From the NCBI RefSeq assembly GCF_029168945.1, contig NC_083601.1:73583595-73647594 (forward strand): a stretch of DNA of 64,000 bases. Direction: 5' to 3'. A program made the position numbers and the translations under genes. Below the pieces are notes generated by a model, which saw nothing but the letters and a program-made list of their open reading frames with translations, had not been told where the DNA came from and ran no database searches. Below are positions 1-11,326 of this stretch, piece by piece. The stretch's first letter is position 1. Each line of letters starts with the position of its first letter. The stretch is from Cannabis sativa. Lineage: Eukaryota; Streptophyta; Magnoliopsida; Rosales; Cannabaceae.

Positions 1-2689
1 TGTTAAACATTCTAGCAACCTTTTATTCGATCAAGATTGGAATCCAGCGTTGTCCCGTTTAGGCGAGAGTCAAGGCTATTCTATCTTATGAGCTTCTACC
101 ATTGTTTTATATTTTGTAAGTCAAATACAGTCGCCATCATTAGGGTGATCCATACCATATAAAACACTTACAAAGCTACTTATCTTTCGAGATTAAACGG
201 TGCTAACTTGCTAATGAACGTTCATCCATTAGGGAGGATTACTCACTAAAACTAAAGCTATGTAAAACCAACAATGGAGATCGAATATCTTAATAATAAT
301 AATAAAGCTCATTATTTAAAATGTATTTTCTTTATTATTTATAATAAAATATATTCATTAAATATCGTATTTAGAATTAAAATTCTAAATTAGAATTTAA
401 GTTAATATTTATAAAATTATACTTAGATGGTGATTGAAATAAATTGAATTATTTCCATCTTAGTAGTAATTTTTTAAATAAATATGAAGAAAATTATTTA
501 ATTTAAGTTGTATTAATTTAAATTAATTTGCAACTCAAATTTAAATTTTCATTAGAATATATTTATTGTATTTTAAAAAAGAAAGTATAAAACTTTACTA
601 TTTTTGAAATACTTAAATAACAATTACTTAGAAAAAATACTTAAAGTAAAAATATCATCTATCTAGATTTTCCTTTGACTAATTAATTCAATTTCTAATA
701 ATATACTTTAATTCATTTATTTTAAATTAATCATTAAATGAAAAAATCATTAATTTTTAATTTAATTAAAAGTATTAAATTCAAGAAATAAATAATTAAT
801 GTAGAGAAGACTTAATTATTAATCTCTAGTTTAATACTAGGAAAAAATATACTTAAATTAAATTGTACCAAAATTAATTATTTAAATAATTAATTTCACA
901 ATGTATAATATTTTCCTATTTAATATTAGAAATAATAAGTAGTCTAGGAATAACTATCTAGAAAATATCTTATTTCAACTAAGTATCTTTTCCATAAAAA
1001 TTTGAAAAAAAAAATATCTAATTTAAGTTGTTATAGAAAAAATCTAGAACTTAAATATTTTCAAATTTAAATTTAATTAAATATCAAAAATTAAGTGGTA
1101 ACCACTTAATTTGAAAAATATTCTATTTTAAGTTTAAACTAACTTAAAAAATATCTTAAGAATCTTCAATAACTAATACCTAGAATTCCTCAACTTAATT
1201 TTAAATTTAAAAAAAATATTCAAATTTAAGTTAGATAAGAAAAATCAGTTAAAATAACTAATTTATGACTTAAATAGGAATATTTAATTAAATAAGCTTC
1301 AGAAAGAATCTAGTTAGTTAAAATTTTTTATTTAATTAAATACAAGAAAAATACAAAATAGTTTGTCCAAAAATAATATCTAAAACTAAGAGTGTTTTTC
1401 TTAAAATTAACTTTAAAATATTAAAATGAAAATAAATTTCATGTATTTTAAAAGTTAATTATGTTGCTAATCAATTTTATTAGGTTAAACTAATTTAATT
1501 AACCTAGCACAGTTATTCAAATCAGGCAAATGGGCCTTCACAATTGGGGTAGTTCATGTGAGGGGGAGCTGGGTTCAGTATGTCGTACCCACTTCTATTG
1601 GCCCCCAACTCTCACACAAGGCCCAAAAGAGAGGAATTTAACCTTAAAATAAATAACTATTACTAATTGAATAGGTCCAAAAACTAAATGGACCTAAATA
1701 AAATCTATCATGGTGTGATATTTTATTTAGCAACAACCTATATGCATCTGTATAATAAAATAAATATATAGGCTCACACAGGCACACATTTGGATGGATC
1801 CTATCATGTTGCTAGGTCATACAAAGATGAAAGAAGATTGTAAAATTTACCTGTTACAAATTATTTACTTGACCTATTGACAATTGAACCATGGGTTAAA
1901 ATCAGATCATTGGATCTGTCAACAAGTTAACCATGGCAATTTAGATCAAGCAATAATAGGTTTTATAAAACTTACACATAAGTTAAAACACATACTCCTG
2001 CAATAAGATGAACTGGATAGTTGGATGTAGGATTTATTTAATTTTAAATAATTAAATTTTGAAAATATAATTAAATAAAAAAAAAATTATTTTCGAATTT
2101 AAAAATAAATAAAATAATATTTAAAATTAAACCTACACTTTTGAAAAATTAGGTTTCAACTAACCTAAATATCATTTCAAAAAAAATGCTAACTACTTTT
2201 AAAAAATTTATTGTTATTTTATAAATTAAATATTCAATAAAAATTAAAAAAGATAAATAAATATCTTTTTTCAGATTTTATGATTTAATTTAAATAAATA
2301 AAATAACAAAATTTAAAAGTTAGCAAAATATCTTAAATCTATTCAAAATATCATGATAATAGTTATCTTATTTTAAATTTAAATAAGGTCAAATTATTTA
2401 AAAAAATATTAATTTCAAAATTTAATATCTGACCTTTAAATTTAAATAATAAGATAAAATATAATCAAATTTAAAAATAAGATAAAAAATTAAGCAAAAA
2501 GATAGATTTTTACTTGTTTTCAAATTCAAATTACACTAATATCTAAGATTAATTTTTAAAAATTCAAATTAATTTATTTCTGATATTAGATTTGAAAATT
2601 GAAAAATAAAATTCTAGGTACAAAAGTACACAAAAAATCGGAAGTTAATTCCATGAAATAGCATGAAAAAGCGAAGAAAAACAAAAAAA

Positions 2690-2895
2690 ATTGCATGCAG
2701 TACAGATAGTATGCATTGCATATTGTCCATAGGCGCGCATCAGGGGACCTGACCGAGAAATGCAGGCGCAGGAAGCTGCATGCAACCTATTCCGCGCGCG
2801 TAGGGACGTTTCTCAGACAAAAAATGTTGTCCGCGTACGTGTTGTCTGAGGGAAACCCCTCATGCGCGCGCGTGGGTAGTTGCACCACCCTGATA
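2690..2895. other. CpG-rich island inside the AT-rich leader of E
   Basis: About 200 bases are rich in CG dinucleotides, with repeated GCGCGC runs, inside a leader that is otherwise strongly AT-rich. C and G carry only a short segment with the palindrome CTGCGATCGCAG at the corresponding place. A 9-bp inverted repeat, CTCAGACAA at 2812-2820 and TTGTCTGAG at 2842-2850, could form a hairpin whose loop holds CGCGTACG. The open frame of 69 codons here has no recognisable domain and I do not regard it as a gene. Confidence 0.6.
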
Positions 2896-3148
2896 TTTTT
2901 CGAAACTTCAAAAAATCATAACTAATTCAAATTTAATCGAAATTGAGTTCTGTAAAAAAATAAATTACTTAATTTTTTCCATACTATCCAATAAAAATAA
3001 TTCTAGAAACAGAATTTCAATTATTTTTCATGAAATTTCACAAACATCAATCAATCATCATATAACACACAACACAACATGAAACCATCCAAATAACAAA
3101 CAAATCGTTTTAAAGACCAAAATTCCTGCAAGCAAATCAATCACCATG

Positions 3149-3160
3149 GCTCTGAGGCCA
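3149..3160 (-). promoter_or_regulatory. Variant primer-binding site of E
   Basis: On the minus strand this reads TGGCCTCAGAGC directly beside the LTR end. The usual plant initiator tRNA-Met site, seen intact in C, A and B, is TGGTATCAGAGC, so two central bases differ. Element G carries the same variant. Confidence 0.75.
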
Positions 3161-3162
3161 GT

Positions 3163-3235
3163 TGTTGGAATTTTATTTTACCAGGATCTTAGATCTACTC
3201 ACAAGTATGTTGTTTAACACCCTAAATATGAATTA
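3163..3235 (-). repeat. Truncated 5' LTR of E
   Basis: This matches the terminal part of the C and G LTRs (plus-strand start TGTTGG, then TTTTACCAGGATCTTAGATC). The match ends near 3235, after about 73 of about 1910 expected bases. Confidence 0.8.
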
Positions 3236-3829
3236 TATTATATTATATTATCTTATATGACAAATTAAAAAATTAATAAACTTGAAATTAACATAGATAT
3301 TTTTATAGATATACTTACCATAATTTTTTTAAAATTTAAAATTTGTTATTTTGTTAAATATTTAATTATTTATAAATTATAAGTTTAAAAATGATATTTT
3401 TCTATATATATCATTTTTTTTCTTATTGAAAATTTATCAATCATATCTTAAATATTTGAATAACATAGATATTTTTGTAGAGATTTGAGTATTGCTTAAT
3501 TTGAGATATTTTGACATATAATTATGGTAATTATTATTCATTTATTATTTTCCTAAAATAATAATTATCTAACCAAATCTATTTTAAAATTAGTTTATTA
3601 AATTTTAAGATCTGAAAGTGATATTGAAGATTCTTTCCTTTCAAATCATTGATCTTATTAGATATTTAATTTAATTTGATTCAAATAAACCAAGATATTT
3701 TAAAATTAGTTTCCTTTATTTGGTTAGTTTAAGAATAATAATTTAATTATATTAATATCTTATTTTTACATCTGTTACATGGACAATGTTTGTTTATTTT
3801 ATATTGTTTATTCAAAACTTTTTTTAACA
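3236..3829. other. AT-rich junction segment between E and D
   Basis: About 600 bases of very AT-rich sequence with no open frame of note. It may include the degraded first part of the D leader, because recognisable D homology starts near 3830. I cannot align it convincingly to C or G by eye. Confidence 0.4.
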
Positions 3830-4119
3830 AACCTATTATTTATCTGATCTAAATTGCTATGATTAACTTGTTGACAGATCCAATGATCTGATTTTAATCA
3901 TAGTCCAATTGTCAATAGATCTTATAAATAATTTGTAACAGGTAAATTTTGTACTTCTTTCATCTGTGTAAACCTAGTAACATGATAGGGCCCATAAAAA
4001 TCATTTGACCTGTGTGAGCCTATATGTTTGCTTTTGGGCTTAGATGCATATAGGAAGCCCATTTAAGTTTTACTAAGTAAATGGACTAGGTTGCTAAAAT
4101 AAATTTTGACATAAGGAAA
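3830..4119 (+). mobile_element. Element D, leader fragment 1 (left of F)
   Basis: Plus-oriented sequence homologous to G 51630-51900: a run around GATCTGA, then AATTTGTAACAGGTAAATTTT, then the AACATGATAGG and CCTATATG blocks. It ends at the 8-bp duplication TAAGGAAA (4112-4119). The same 8 bases recur at 14801-14808, where D homology resumes with the GGCCCAATTAG segment. D therefore existed here before transposon F inserted. The D 5' LTR and primer-binding site are not visible. Confidence 0.8.
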
Positions 4120-4549
4120 GGGAAACTTACAAAAATAATGCTTTTTTACCAAATGTTTTCAAAAATACTGGGACACGGCAAACTTTACATTTTTACTGTC
4201 CAAGCCCATTTTTATTTCTTTTATACTGTCCAGGCCCAATATATATACTTTTATACTGTAAACAGTAACAAAACACAAACGGCACCTCTCCTTCGTGGTT
4301 GGGGACGGACAAATTAACACCAGAATCATAGAAAAACCAGAAAAAAAACTATAAAATCTGGCAAAGAGAAAAAATTACTAACTCAACAACAAATTACTGT
4401 TTTGTAGTGTTATTTTACTGTTGTTTTAATATAAAAAAAAATGTCACATAAATGAAATATTGTAAAAAATGACAGGACATGGAATCTATACCAGTTCTCA
4501 TAAACAGCAATGGACAATGGGAAAAAGAACATAATTATTTTAAGAAAAT

Positions 4550-4743
4550 GTGACAATCCTACAAAAAAAAAAATATAAGAAAATACTACTAAAACAACAC
4601 AAAAAAAAAACATAAAAAACAAGCATAAAAAAACTCTGGAATGGTAGTATTCTGATAGGGTGTACTTGGATTCCCAATCCTATAAAAAAAACATAAGAAA
4701 ACACTACTAAAACAACACAAAAAAAAAATAATAAGAACATAAA
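4550..4743. repeat. Tandem duplication in F, interrupted by A
   Basis: Two copies of a segment of about 122 bp start near 4550 and 4672. Each has an AATCCTA(C/T)A start, an A-run, then TACTAAAACAACACAAAAAA. The second copy is cut at 4743 by element A and resumes at 13429 with the same ACAAGCATAAAAAAAC tail found in copy one near 4619. Minus-strand open frames across this segment are low-complexity artefacts. Confidence 0.7.
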
Positions 4744-6841
4744 TGTAATGACCGCTCTAGTAATGTGGATTAGAAAAGGCAATTAGCGCTAATTTTTATT
4801 ATTTTATTATTATTTATGAATTTAGTTATTTTAGATCCCAATATTTAGAAATAAATATTAGAGTTGTAATTTCTCAATTTCGGAGATTTTATTAAACTCT
4901 AGGGGTATTGTTTGATTAATATGTAAAATATGCAATTTTTGTAATTTTTGCTCGGCGACAACGGAAAATGCGATGGATGGCTAGATTAATCACATGGGTA
5001 AGTTTAGAACCCTATTTCATAGTGGGATATATATTGGAGAAAATAGAATATCGGGCTTTATCGGGGTTATGGTTTTGACCATTTTACCCCTAGGTTTAAA
5101 TGGGCTTTAGTTTTAAGCAAGAGGGCATTTTGGTCATTTTAAAGAAGTGATTAGGTGGCTTCTTTTTAGAGTTGGCAGCTGTCCATTTATTAATATTCAG
5201 CTGAATATGATTTAGTTGTAGAAAAATTAAATTAGAACCCTTTAATTAAAAGAAAAAGAAGAAGGAAAAAAAAACCCAATTATCTCTCTCTTTCCATCCT
5301 CTTCGAGCCTAGCAAGAACCAGCCAAGACCTGGGTTTTTCTAGAGTATTTGAGGAAGTGTTAGCTGAATTCTTGTGGTGTTAAGCAAAGGTAACCCTAGA
5401 ACTATTATTTCATGTATTTTCAAGCTTTTTTCTTTAATTTGAATATGTGATTTTTGTGAAATAGGAGCTGTTAAGGTTAGAAATGTTTAGGGAGTGAATT
5501 CTAGGCTTAGTTTGAATTGATTAAAGGTTATAGCAGCTAGTTTGGTTGGTTGATTTAGGTTTTGTGTTAATTTGAGCATAAAACCTTTAACTTTGGTCTT
5601 TAATGGCAAGTTGAGTTTCTTTGGGTTATTCTGTGAAATTCTGGTTGGAAATAGTTGTTTATACATTGTTCAGGTATACTGGAAAGTTTGGTGAGGTTTG
5701 GGATTGAATTGAATTAAGGGGGATAATTTTTGGTTCCCAGCAGTAGAACCGGAATTCCGGTTCTGGGTGGTCTGTACCAACCGGTCGACCGGTTGGTGAC
5801 CCAGAACCGGGATGCCGGTTGGGAACCGGTCTGCCTGTTGGGGGATTTTCCAGAACCCTAGTTTTAGCCAATTTTGAGATATTTAGGGTATTGCCATGAG
5901 GTTTATCAATAGGGAAACTTTTAGTTTCAAGTTTTAAGTCTCGGAAAGTGATTTAGCGAGTCACTCATCTGTATTACTATTATTGTGATTAGGGCATCCA
6001 TCTAGCACGTGAATTCCGTTCAGGTCGGCCAGCACACTTGAATTCGGAAAACAGGTAAGAACTATGTATAATGTGTGATATGAATATTCGAATGTATGTA
6101 TGTGTTAATATATATACATGCTTATTTGTTGTGATTCATACACTACCAACACTTGTACGGTTGTGGTACAGAGTGCATTGGTAAGGTGTATGATGTTTGG
6201 AAGTACATCATGGTGTTACCAGCACTTGTACGGAAAGGTATGAGGTGTCCGTGGTACAACACTTAACGGTACTCAAGGTGCGGTCCATACCCTACCTACA
6301 CTAGTACGATGGTATACTGAGTGCATGAGGTACATGGTACATGGTCGCATCCTAGTTAGAACGTTCATACTCATCTGTTAAGCTCTGTAAATAGGTGTAT
6401 GGGCGCCTATTTACAGGTCGGAAATTATATGATGTGTTATATGCATTTCTTACTGAGTCTGTTGACTCACAGTTTCTACTTTCATGTGTAGGTAAAGGAA
6501 AGGCTATGACTGAACAGGAGTGAACCCGAGCTCAGATGGGATTGTACATGTCAAGCGGCGCGACCTGGAGTGTTCGGTCTCGGGACATCTGGGAGTTGTA
6601 TTTTGAAAGTCGCTGTGCGACCTAGAACTTGTGTATTTTGAAATGTATAATTTGAAAAGTAAATTTTACAAGGTTTGAAAACGGGATCCCGGAATTTGTA
6701 AATATTATATTATATTACAAAGTTTAATAATTAAAGCAAAAGTTTTAATTTAACACGTTTTTCGAGAAATATCTTTGATTAGCAAAGATTGCACAATAAT
6801 TGAAAAAGCACTGTAGCGTGCCTTAGCATTAGGGCGTTACA
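4744..6841 (+). repeat. A 5' LTR
   Basis: 2098 bp, beginning TGTAATGACC and ending GCGTTACA. It contains a pyrimidine tract (TCTCTCTCTTTCC, about 5283), a CCGG-rich segment with a perfect palindrome at 5776-5797, and a zone of short related motifs around ACACTTGTACGG and GGTACATGGTACATGG (6140-6350). Between about 5095 and 5690 it diverges strongly from the LTRs of B, although both sides are nearly identical. Confidence 0.95.
5776..5797. repeat. 22-bp perfect palindrome in A 5' LTR
   Basis: The core AACCGGTCGACCGGTT is extended symmetrically by ACC and GGT. It is intact also in the B 5' LTR (37899-37920) but broken in both 3' LTRs (near 12363 and 44091). Confidence 0.85.
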
Positions 6842-6845
6842 ATTT

Positions 6846-6857
6846 TGGTATCAGAGC
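6846..6857 (+). promoter_or_regulatory. A primer-binding site, initiator tRNA-Met
   Basis: TGGTATCAGAGC, four bases after the LTR end. This is the standard plant initiator tRNA-Met complement. Confidence 0.95.
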
Positions 6858-7114
6858 CGCCAGGTTTGTCTACCGAAGCTTGCTGTGACATGTACAATCT
6901 TCATCAGAGAAAGCTCGGTTCACGGTTCAGTAAGCCCTTACTTGTTTAGTATTTTAAATAAATATGAATATGAGAGCATGTTAGGAAGCATATTAGATTT
7001 TAATTAATTATTTTAAAGTGCGTTGCCTTAGAATCCATAAGTGCGGTAGAAAGTTTGTAATGGGGTCGTTGCCTGACCAGACTGACTTACTAATTGGCAG
7101 GTTTGTCCTATAGT

Positions 7115-7927
7115 ATGGACACCTGGTGTAATTTGGGGAGTCTGGATAGTGTGGTCAGGGCTAGTAACGGTTGGAGAGAATGGAGTTTGAATTCTCCCCG
7201 CAACCAAGGTGAAAGCCTTTGGATGGCTTCTGATGGGAGTGATGGTCGTTCGTCACAGGCTTCGTGGGAGTTGGAGCAAAGATTCGCAGAAATGGAAGCT
7301 ATGATTCAACGACACGATGAGGAGATTCAGAGGTTGAAACAACAAAGGTTTCCTGTATTACCTTTACCTCGTATGCCAGGCATTCTCAATTCGGTATTAC
7401 CAGCAGAGTATAGTATGGCTGATAACCAAGTGGGATCATGGCATGAGAAAATTTGGATAAATGAACCTACAGTCTTTCAGGGAGATTCAGATATGGAGAA
7501 TGCTCTCTGGACTGGAAGCTCTAAAGAATGTATTTTAGGACCTCAAGAGGTAATGCCACGAAATCGGGATACCGCTTGCCATATTTCTAGTTATGGCAGA
7601 AGTGGTAGGGGCTCCATGGTTGAGCAGAAGAGTAAACCTACGTCATCAATGGTGGGTTTAAAACGGAACAAGCGGTTCCGGGGAAATCGAGGCAAGGGTG
7701 TACGCAAGGATTATTCTTACCCTGAGTGCCCGCGATGTAAGAAACATCATCCCGGAGAGTGCAACCGAAAAGCATGCTTCCTGTGCGGCATGGTTGGGCA
7801 CTTTAAGAGAAATTGCCCTCAGGCAAAGAAAGATAAGCAGAAGCTGGAAGTAAAGCCTGTACTTGCTCAGACATTTGTTATCACTCAGGCTGATGTTGCA
7901 TCCAGTCCTTCTATGGTGAAAGGTTAG
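7115..7927 (+). pseudogene. A gag-like region with CCHC zinc knuckle
   Basis: An ATG at 7115 opens 270 codons. Residues around 50-80 are charged and probably coiled-coil (QRFAEMEAMIQRHDEEIQ). A basic stretch is followed by a Cys/His-rich segment, then a CCHC knuckle (CFLCGMVGHFKRNC, about residues 221-234) typical of nucleocapsid. The usual retrotransposon capsid core is not recognisable, so the N-terminal part looks deleted or replaced. The frame ends at TAG 7925-7927. It continues in the same frame into protease and RT, so this stop most likely interrupts what was one Gag-Pol frame. B has the same TAG. Confidence 0.75.
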
Positions 7928-9043
7928 CTTCTTATCAGCAACTCCCATTTTAATGTATTATTTGACTTTGGGACTATATACTCGTATGTAGTATCGAGAG
8001 TATTTAATCTTTTGGATAGACTTTATGATTTTCTTGTAAGAGGGTTTGGAACCTTAATGCCTAGCGGGGAATTGGTTATCTCTAATAGGCGCTTTAGGTC
8101 TATGCCAATTGGGATCGAAGATAGGGAATTGAGTATTGACCTTATAAAATTGAAATTAACGGAGTTTGATATTATACTGGGAATGGATTTTCTATCCAAG
8201 TATTCGGCCCGTATAGATTGTAGGCGTAAAATGGTGATTTTTCAGCCGGAAGGTGAAGATCCATTTGTTTATGTTGGATCAGTTCAGGGGTCTCGGATCC
8301 CGGTTATTTCTGTGTTGAGGGCTAGGGATTTACTATGCAATGGTTGTGTAGGATTTCTAGCGGTGGTATTTGACTCCAGCAGACCTGAAACATTTGGGCC
8401 TGAGGTAGTCCGGGTGGTTAAAGATTTTCTTGATGTGTTTCCCGAGGAGTTGCCGGGATTGCCGCCACAACGAGAGATTGACTTTTTAATTGATTTGGTA
8501 CCTGGAGTCGAGCTTGTTTCTAAAGCTCCATATAGAATGGCTCCGGCAGAACTCAAGGAGCTTAAGTTACAACTTCAGGGGATGCTTGACATTGGGTTTA
8601 TTCGACCCAGTGTATCGCCCTGGGGAGCTCCGGTTCTTTTTGTGAAAAAGAAAGATGGTTCCCTCAGAATGTGTATTGATTATCGGGAACTAAACAAGCT
8701 GACGATTAAGAACAAGTACCTGTTGCCCAGGATTGATGATTTGTTCGATCAGCTTCAGGAAAAGGCAGTGTTTTCGAAGATTGATTTACGGTCTGGTTAT
8801 CATCAACTTAGAATTCGGGAGAAGGACATACCAAAGACTGCTTTTAGAACCAGATATGGGCTCTATGAGTTTCTGGTAATGTCATTCGGATTGATTAATG
8901 CTCCTGCGGTCTTTACGGATCTTTTGAATGGAGTATTCGAGAATTTTCTCGATAACTACGTTGTAGTGTTTATCGATGATATTCTTGTATACTTTCAACC
9001 AGAAAGAAAGCACGAGCGTCATCTTCGGGTGGTATTACAGTGA
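7928..9043 (+). pseudogene. A protease and reverse transcriptase region
   Basis: 371 codons follow in frame with gag. The aspartic protease active-site region reads [11 protein letters not shown], where the family has Asp-Ser-Gly, so the catalytic triplet is altered. Further on, [11 protein letters not shown] is the second conserved protease block. RT blocks follow: [43 protein letters not shown] and the catalytic FIDDILVY (Asp-Asp preserved). The frame stops at TGA 9041-9043, before the RT thumb and RNase H. Loss of the Ser in the protease triplet and the stop make function unlikely. The same defects occur in B. Confidence 0.9.
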
Positions 9044-10571
9044 ATTAGGGACCACAAGTTGTATGCGGAGCTTTAAAGTGCGAATTCTGGTTGTTCGGGG
9101 TGTCCTTTCTGGGTCATATTGTTGAGGAGAATGGGATTATGGTTGATCCAAACAAGGTGGAGTCGGTGAAGAATTGGCCGAGGCCCAAGTCTGTGATAGA
9201 AATTTGAAGTTTTCTCGGTTTAGCATGGTATTATCGATGTTTCGTTGAAGGATTCTTTAAAAATTTTATGCCCTAACCGAATTGACCAAGAAAAAATAAG
9301 AGATTTGTGTGGTCAGATAAATGTGAAACAAGTTTTCAGGAGTTAAAACAACGTTTGATAACAGCTCCGGTGTTAGCTTTTCCATCAGATCAAGAGAAAT
9401 TTGTAGTTTTTGTGATGCATCCAGACAAGGTCTGGAATGTGTTCTGATGCAAGCCAACAGAGTTATAGCTTAAGCTGTTCGTCAACTGAAAGATTATGGG
9501 CAGCGCTATTCAACTCATGAGTTTGGTCATGCTGCGGTGGTTTTGTTTTTAAGATATGATGACATCATCTTTATGGTAAAAGTGTGAGATTTATATTGAT
9601 CATAAGAGTTTCAAATACTTTGTCATCCAGAAGAATTTAAACATGAGGTGGAGAAGATGGCTGGTTTTGGTTAAAGACTACAATAGCGAGATTTTGTATT
9701 ACCCCGGAAAGGCCAACGATGGGGCCGATGCGTTGAGTAGAAAGAATTGCAGGCAAGTTTGTACTACTGTTTTAATAGCCCTTAACTAGCCTCTGAAATG
9801 GTTAACGCATGGATTGAATTCATAGTTGGAAAGTTACACAATTTAATATTTCAAGCTGATCGATTAGAAAGGATCAGAAAAGCGCAATTGGAATACTCTG
9901 AGCTAGTTGAAGTTCGAGACTATGTAATGGTCGGTTGACTTAAAGACTTTTTAGTTTCGAACAGTGGAATGTTGATATTTAAAGTTTGAGTTTGTGCTTC
10001 TAATGTTGAAGAGGTCAAGAAGAAGGTGCTTGAAGAAGTTCATGCCACACCTTATCCATTGCATCCAGGAACCACCAAAATGTGTCAGGATTTAAAATCC
10101 TATTTTTGGTGGTATGAGATGAAAAGAAAAGTGGTGGATTATGTGTTCAAGTGTTTAACACACTTGACAACTAAAGGCTGAACACACGAGGCGGCAGGGT
10201 TATTGCAATCTTTAGTCCTTCCTGAGTGGAAGTGGGAGGACATTGCAATGGATTTTATAATTGGAATACCTAGAACTACGAGAATGTATGATTCAGTAAG
10301 GGGCATAGTGGACGGATTTGCAGAATCAGCTCACTTTCTACTAGTGAAAGCTACATATTCAGTGGATTAGTAGGCTGAGTTGTATGCAAGGGGATCGTTT
10401 ATTTCCATAAAGCCCCTAAATTTATTGTGTCAGACAGGAATCCAAAGTTCACATCAAAGTTTTGGGTGAGTCTTCAGAAGGCTATGGGTACCAAGTTAAA
10501 GTTTAGCACAGCCTTTCACCCTCAGACTGATGGTCAGTCAGAAAGAACTATCCAGATTTTAGAAGATTTCT
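9044..10571 (+). pseudogene. A RNase H and integrase region, multiply broken
   Basis: Fragments are recognisable across frames: an RT-RNase H connection (a TGA at 9205-9207 before SFLGLA), RNase H pieces ending in [12 protein letters not shown] near 9700-9745, an integrase zinc-binding region (LHPGTTKM..DLKSYFWW, 10056-10110; the last Cys of its usual Cys pair reads His), and the catalytic core (AMDFIIGIP near 10245, then SDRNPKF and [10 protein letters not shown]). Several stops and frameshifts lie between them, and most are shared with B. Confidence 0.85.
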
Positions 10572-11325
10572 TTGCGAGCCTGTGTCATGGACTTTGAGGG
10601 TTCATGGAGTAAGTACTTGCCTTTAATTGAATTCTCCTACAACAACAGTTACCAAAGTACAATAGGGATGGCTCCCTATGAGATGTTATATGGTAGAAAA
10701 TGTCGTTCTCCTATTCATTGGGGACGAGACAGGAGAAAGGAAGTACCTGGGTCTAGAGTTGGTACAAAAGACCAATGAAGCTATTGATAAGATTAAGGCT
10801 CAGATGCTTGCTTCTCAAAGCAGGCAGAAAAGTTATGCTGATCCGAAGCGCAGAGATGTCACATTTCAGGCAGGGGAACATGTTTTCCTGCGAGTTTCAC
10901 CCATGAAGGGTATTAGGCGCTTCGGGAAGAAGGGTAAGTTAAGACCTAGGTTCATTGGGCCATTTCAGATACTCGAGAAGGTCGGGCAGGTAGCGTATCG
11001 GCTAGCCTTACCACCAGCATTATTAGCTATTCATGACGTATTTCACATCTCTATGTTAAGAAAATACGTGTCAGACCCGACTCATGTCTTGAGTTATGAA
11101 GCCCTTGAACTACAACCAGACTTATCCTATGAAGAACAACTTGTTCAGATTTTGCATAGAAAAGAAAAAGTTCTTCGGAACAAAGCTATTGCATTGGTTA
11201 AGGTGCTCTGGAGGAACAGTAAGGTGGAAGAAGCCACCTGGGAGTTGGAGTCGGATATGAGGACTCAGCATCCAGAGCTATTCAGGTTAGATTTCGAGGA
11301 CGAAATCCTATTAACGGGGGGATAA
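10572..11325 (+). pseudogene. A integrase C-terminus with chromo-like tail
   Basis: The integrase end (IEFSYNNSYQSTIGMAPYEM) runs into a one-base frameshift near 10720, and a second frame from 10678 continues to the polypurine tract. That frame contains the GPFQILEKVGQVAYRLALP block, HDVFHISMLRKYV, and a tail (ALVKVLWRNSKVEEATWELE) like the C-terminal domain of chromoviruses. The same frameshift is present in B. Confidence 0.85.
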
Positions 11326-11326
11326 T
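11313..11326 (+). promoter_or_regulatory. A polypurine tract
   Basis: AACGGGGGGATAAT lies directly before the 3' LTR. It is the expected plus-strand priming site. Confidence 0.85.

Larger units (their letters stand above)
1..3235 (-). mobile_element. Element E: 5' part of a gag-only copia-like LTR element (partial)
   Basis: Reading on the minus strand, this is the leader of the same family as elements C and G. Positions 1-300 match the segment just upstream of gag in C, including the CCCGTTTAGGCGAGAGTCAA motif and the hairpin block at 211-232. A conserved GC-richer block at about 1520-1625 matches C 24620-24720. A variant primer-binding site lies at 3149-3160. Only the last roughly 73 bp of the 5' LTR remain (3163-3235). 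The gag and 3' LTR would lie left of the window. No coding sequence is visible. Unlike C and G, this copy has a CpG-rich insert at about 2690-2895. The 5' LTR is broken at an abrupt junction with plus-oriented material. Confidence 0.85.

Noticed and set aside
2716..2925. 69-codon frame in E
   Set aside because: It lies in the CpG-rich island; CG-rich sequence has few stops and there is no homology I recognise.
4410..4782. Two overlapping minus-strand open frames rich in Phe
   Set aside because: They are translations of the poly-A-rich tandem repeat in F and show no domain or codon signal.
5659..5871. Pro-rich antisense frame in gypsy LTRs (also 37785-37994)
   Set aside because: Generated by the CCGG-rich palindromic segment and broken in the 3' LTRs; no sign of a real gene.
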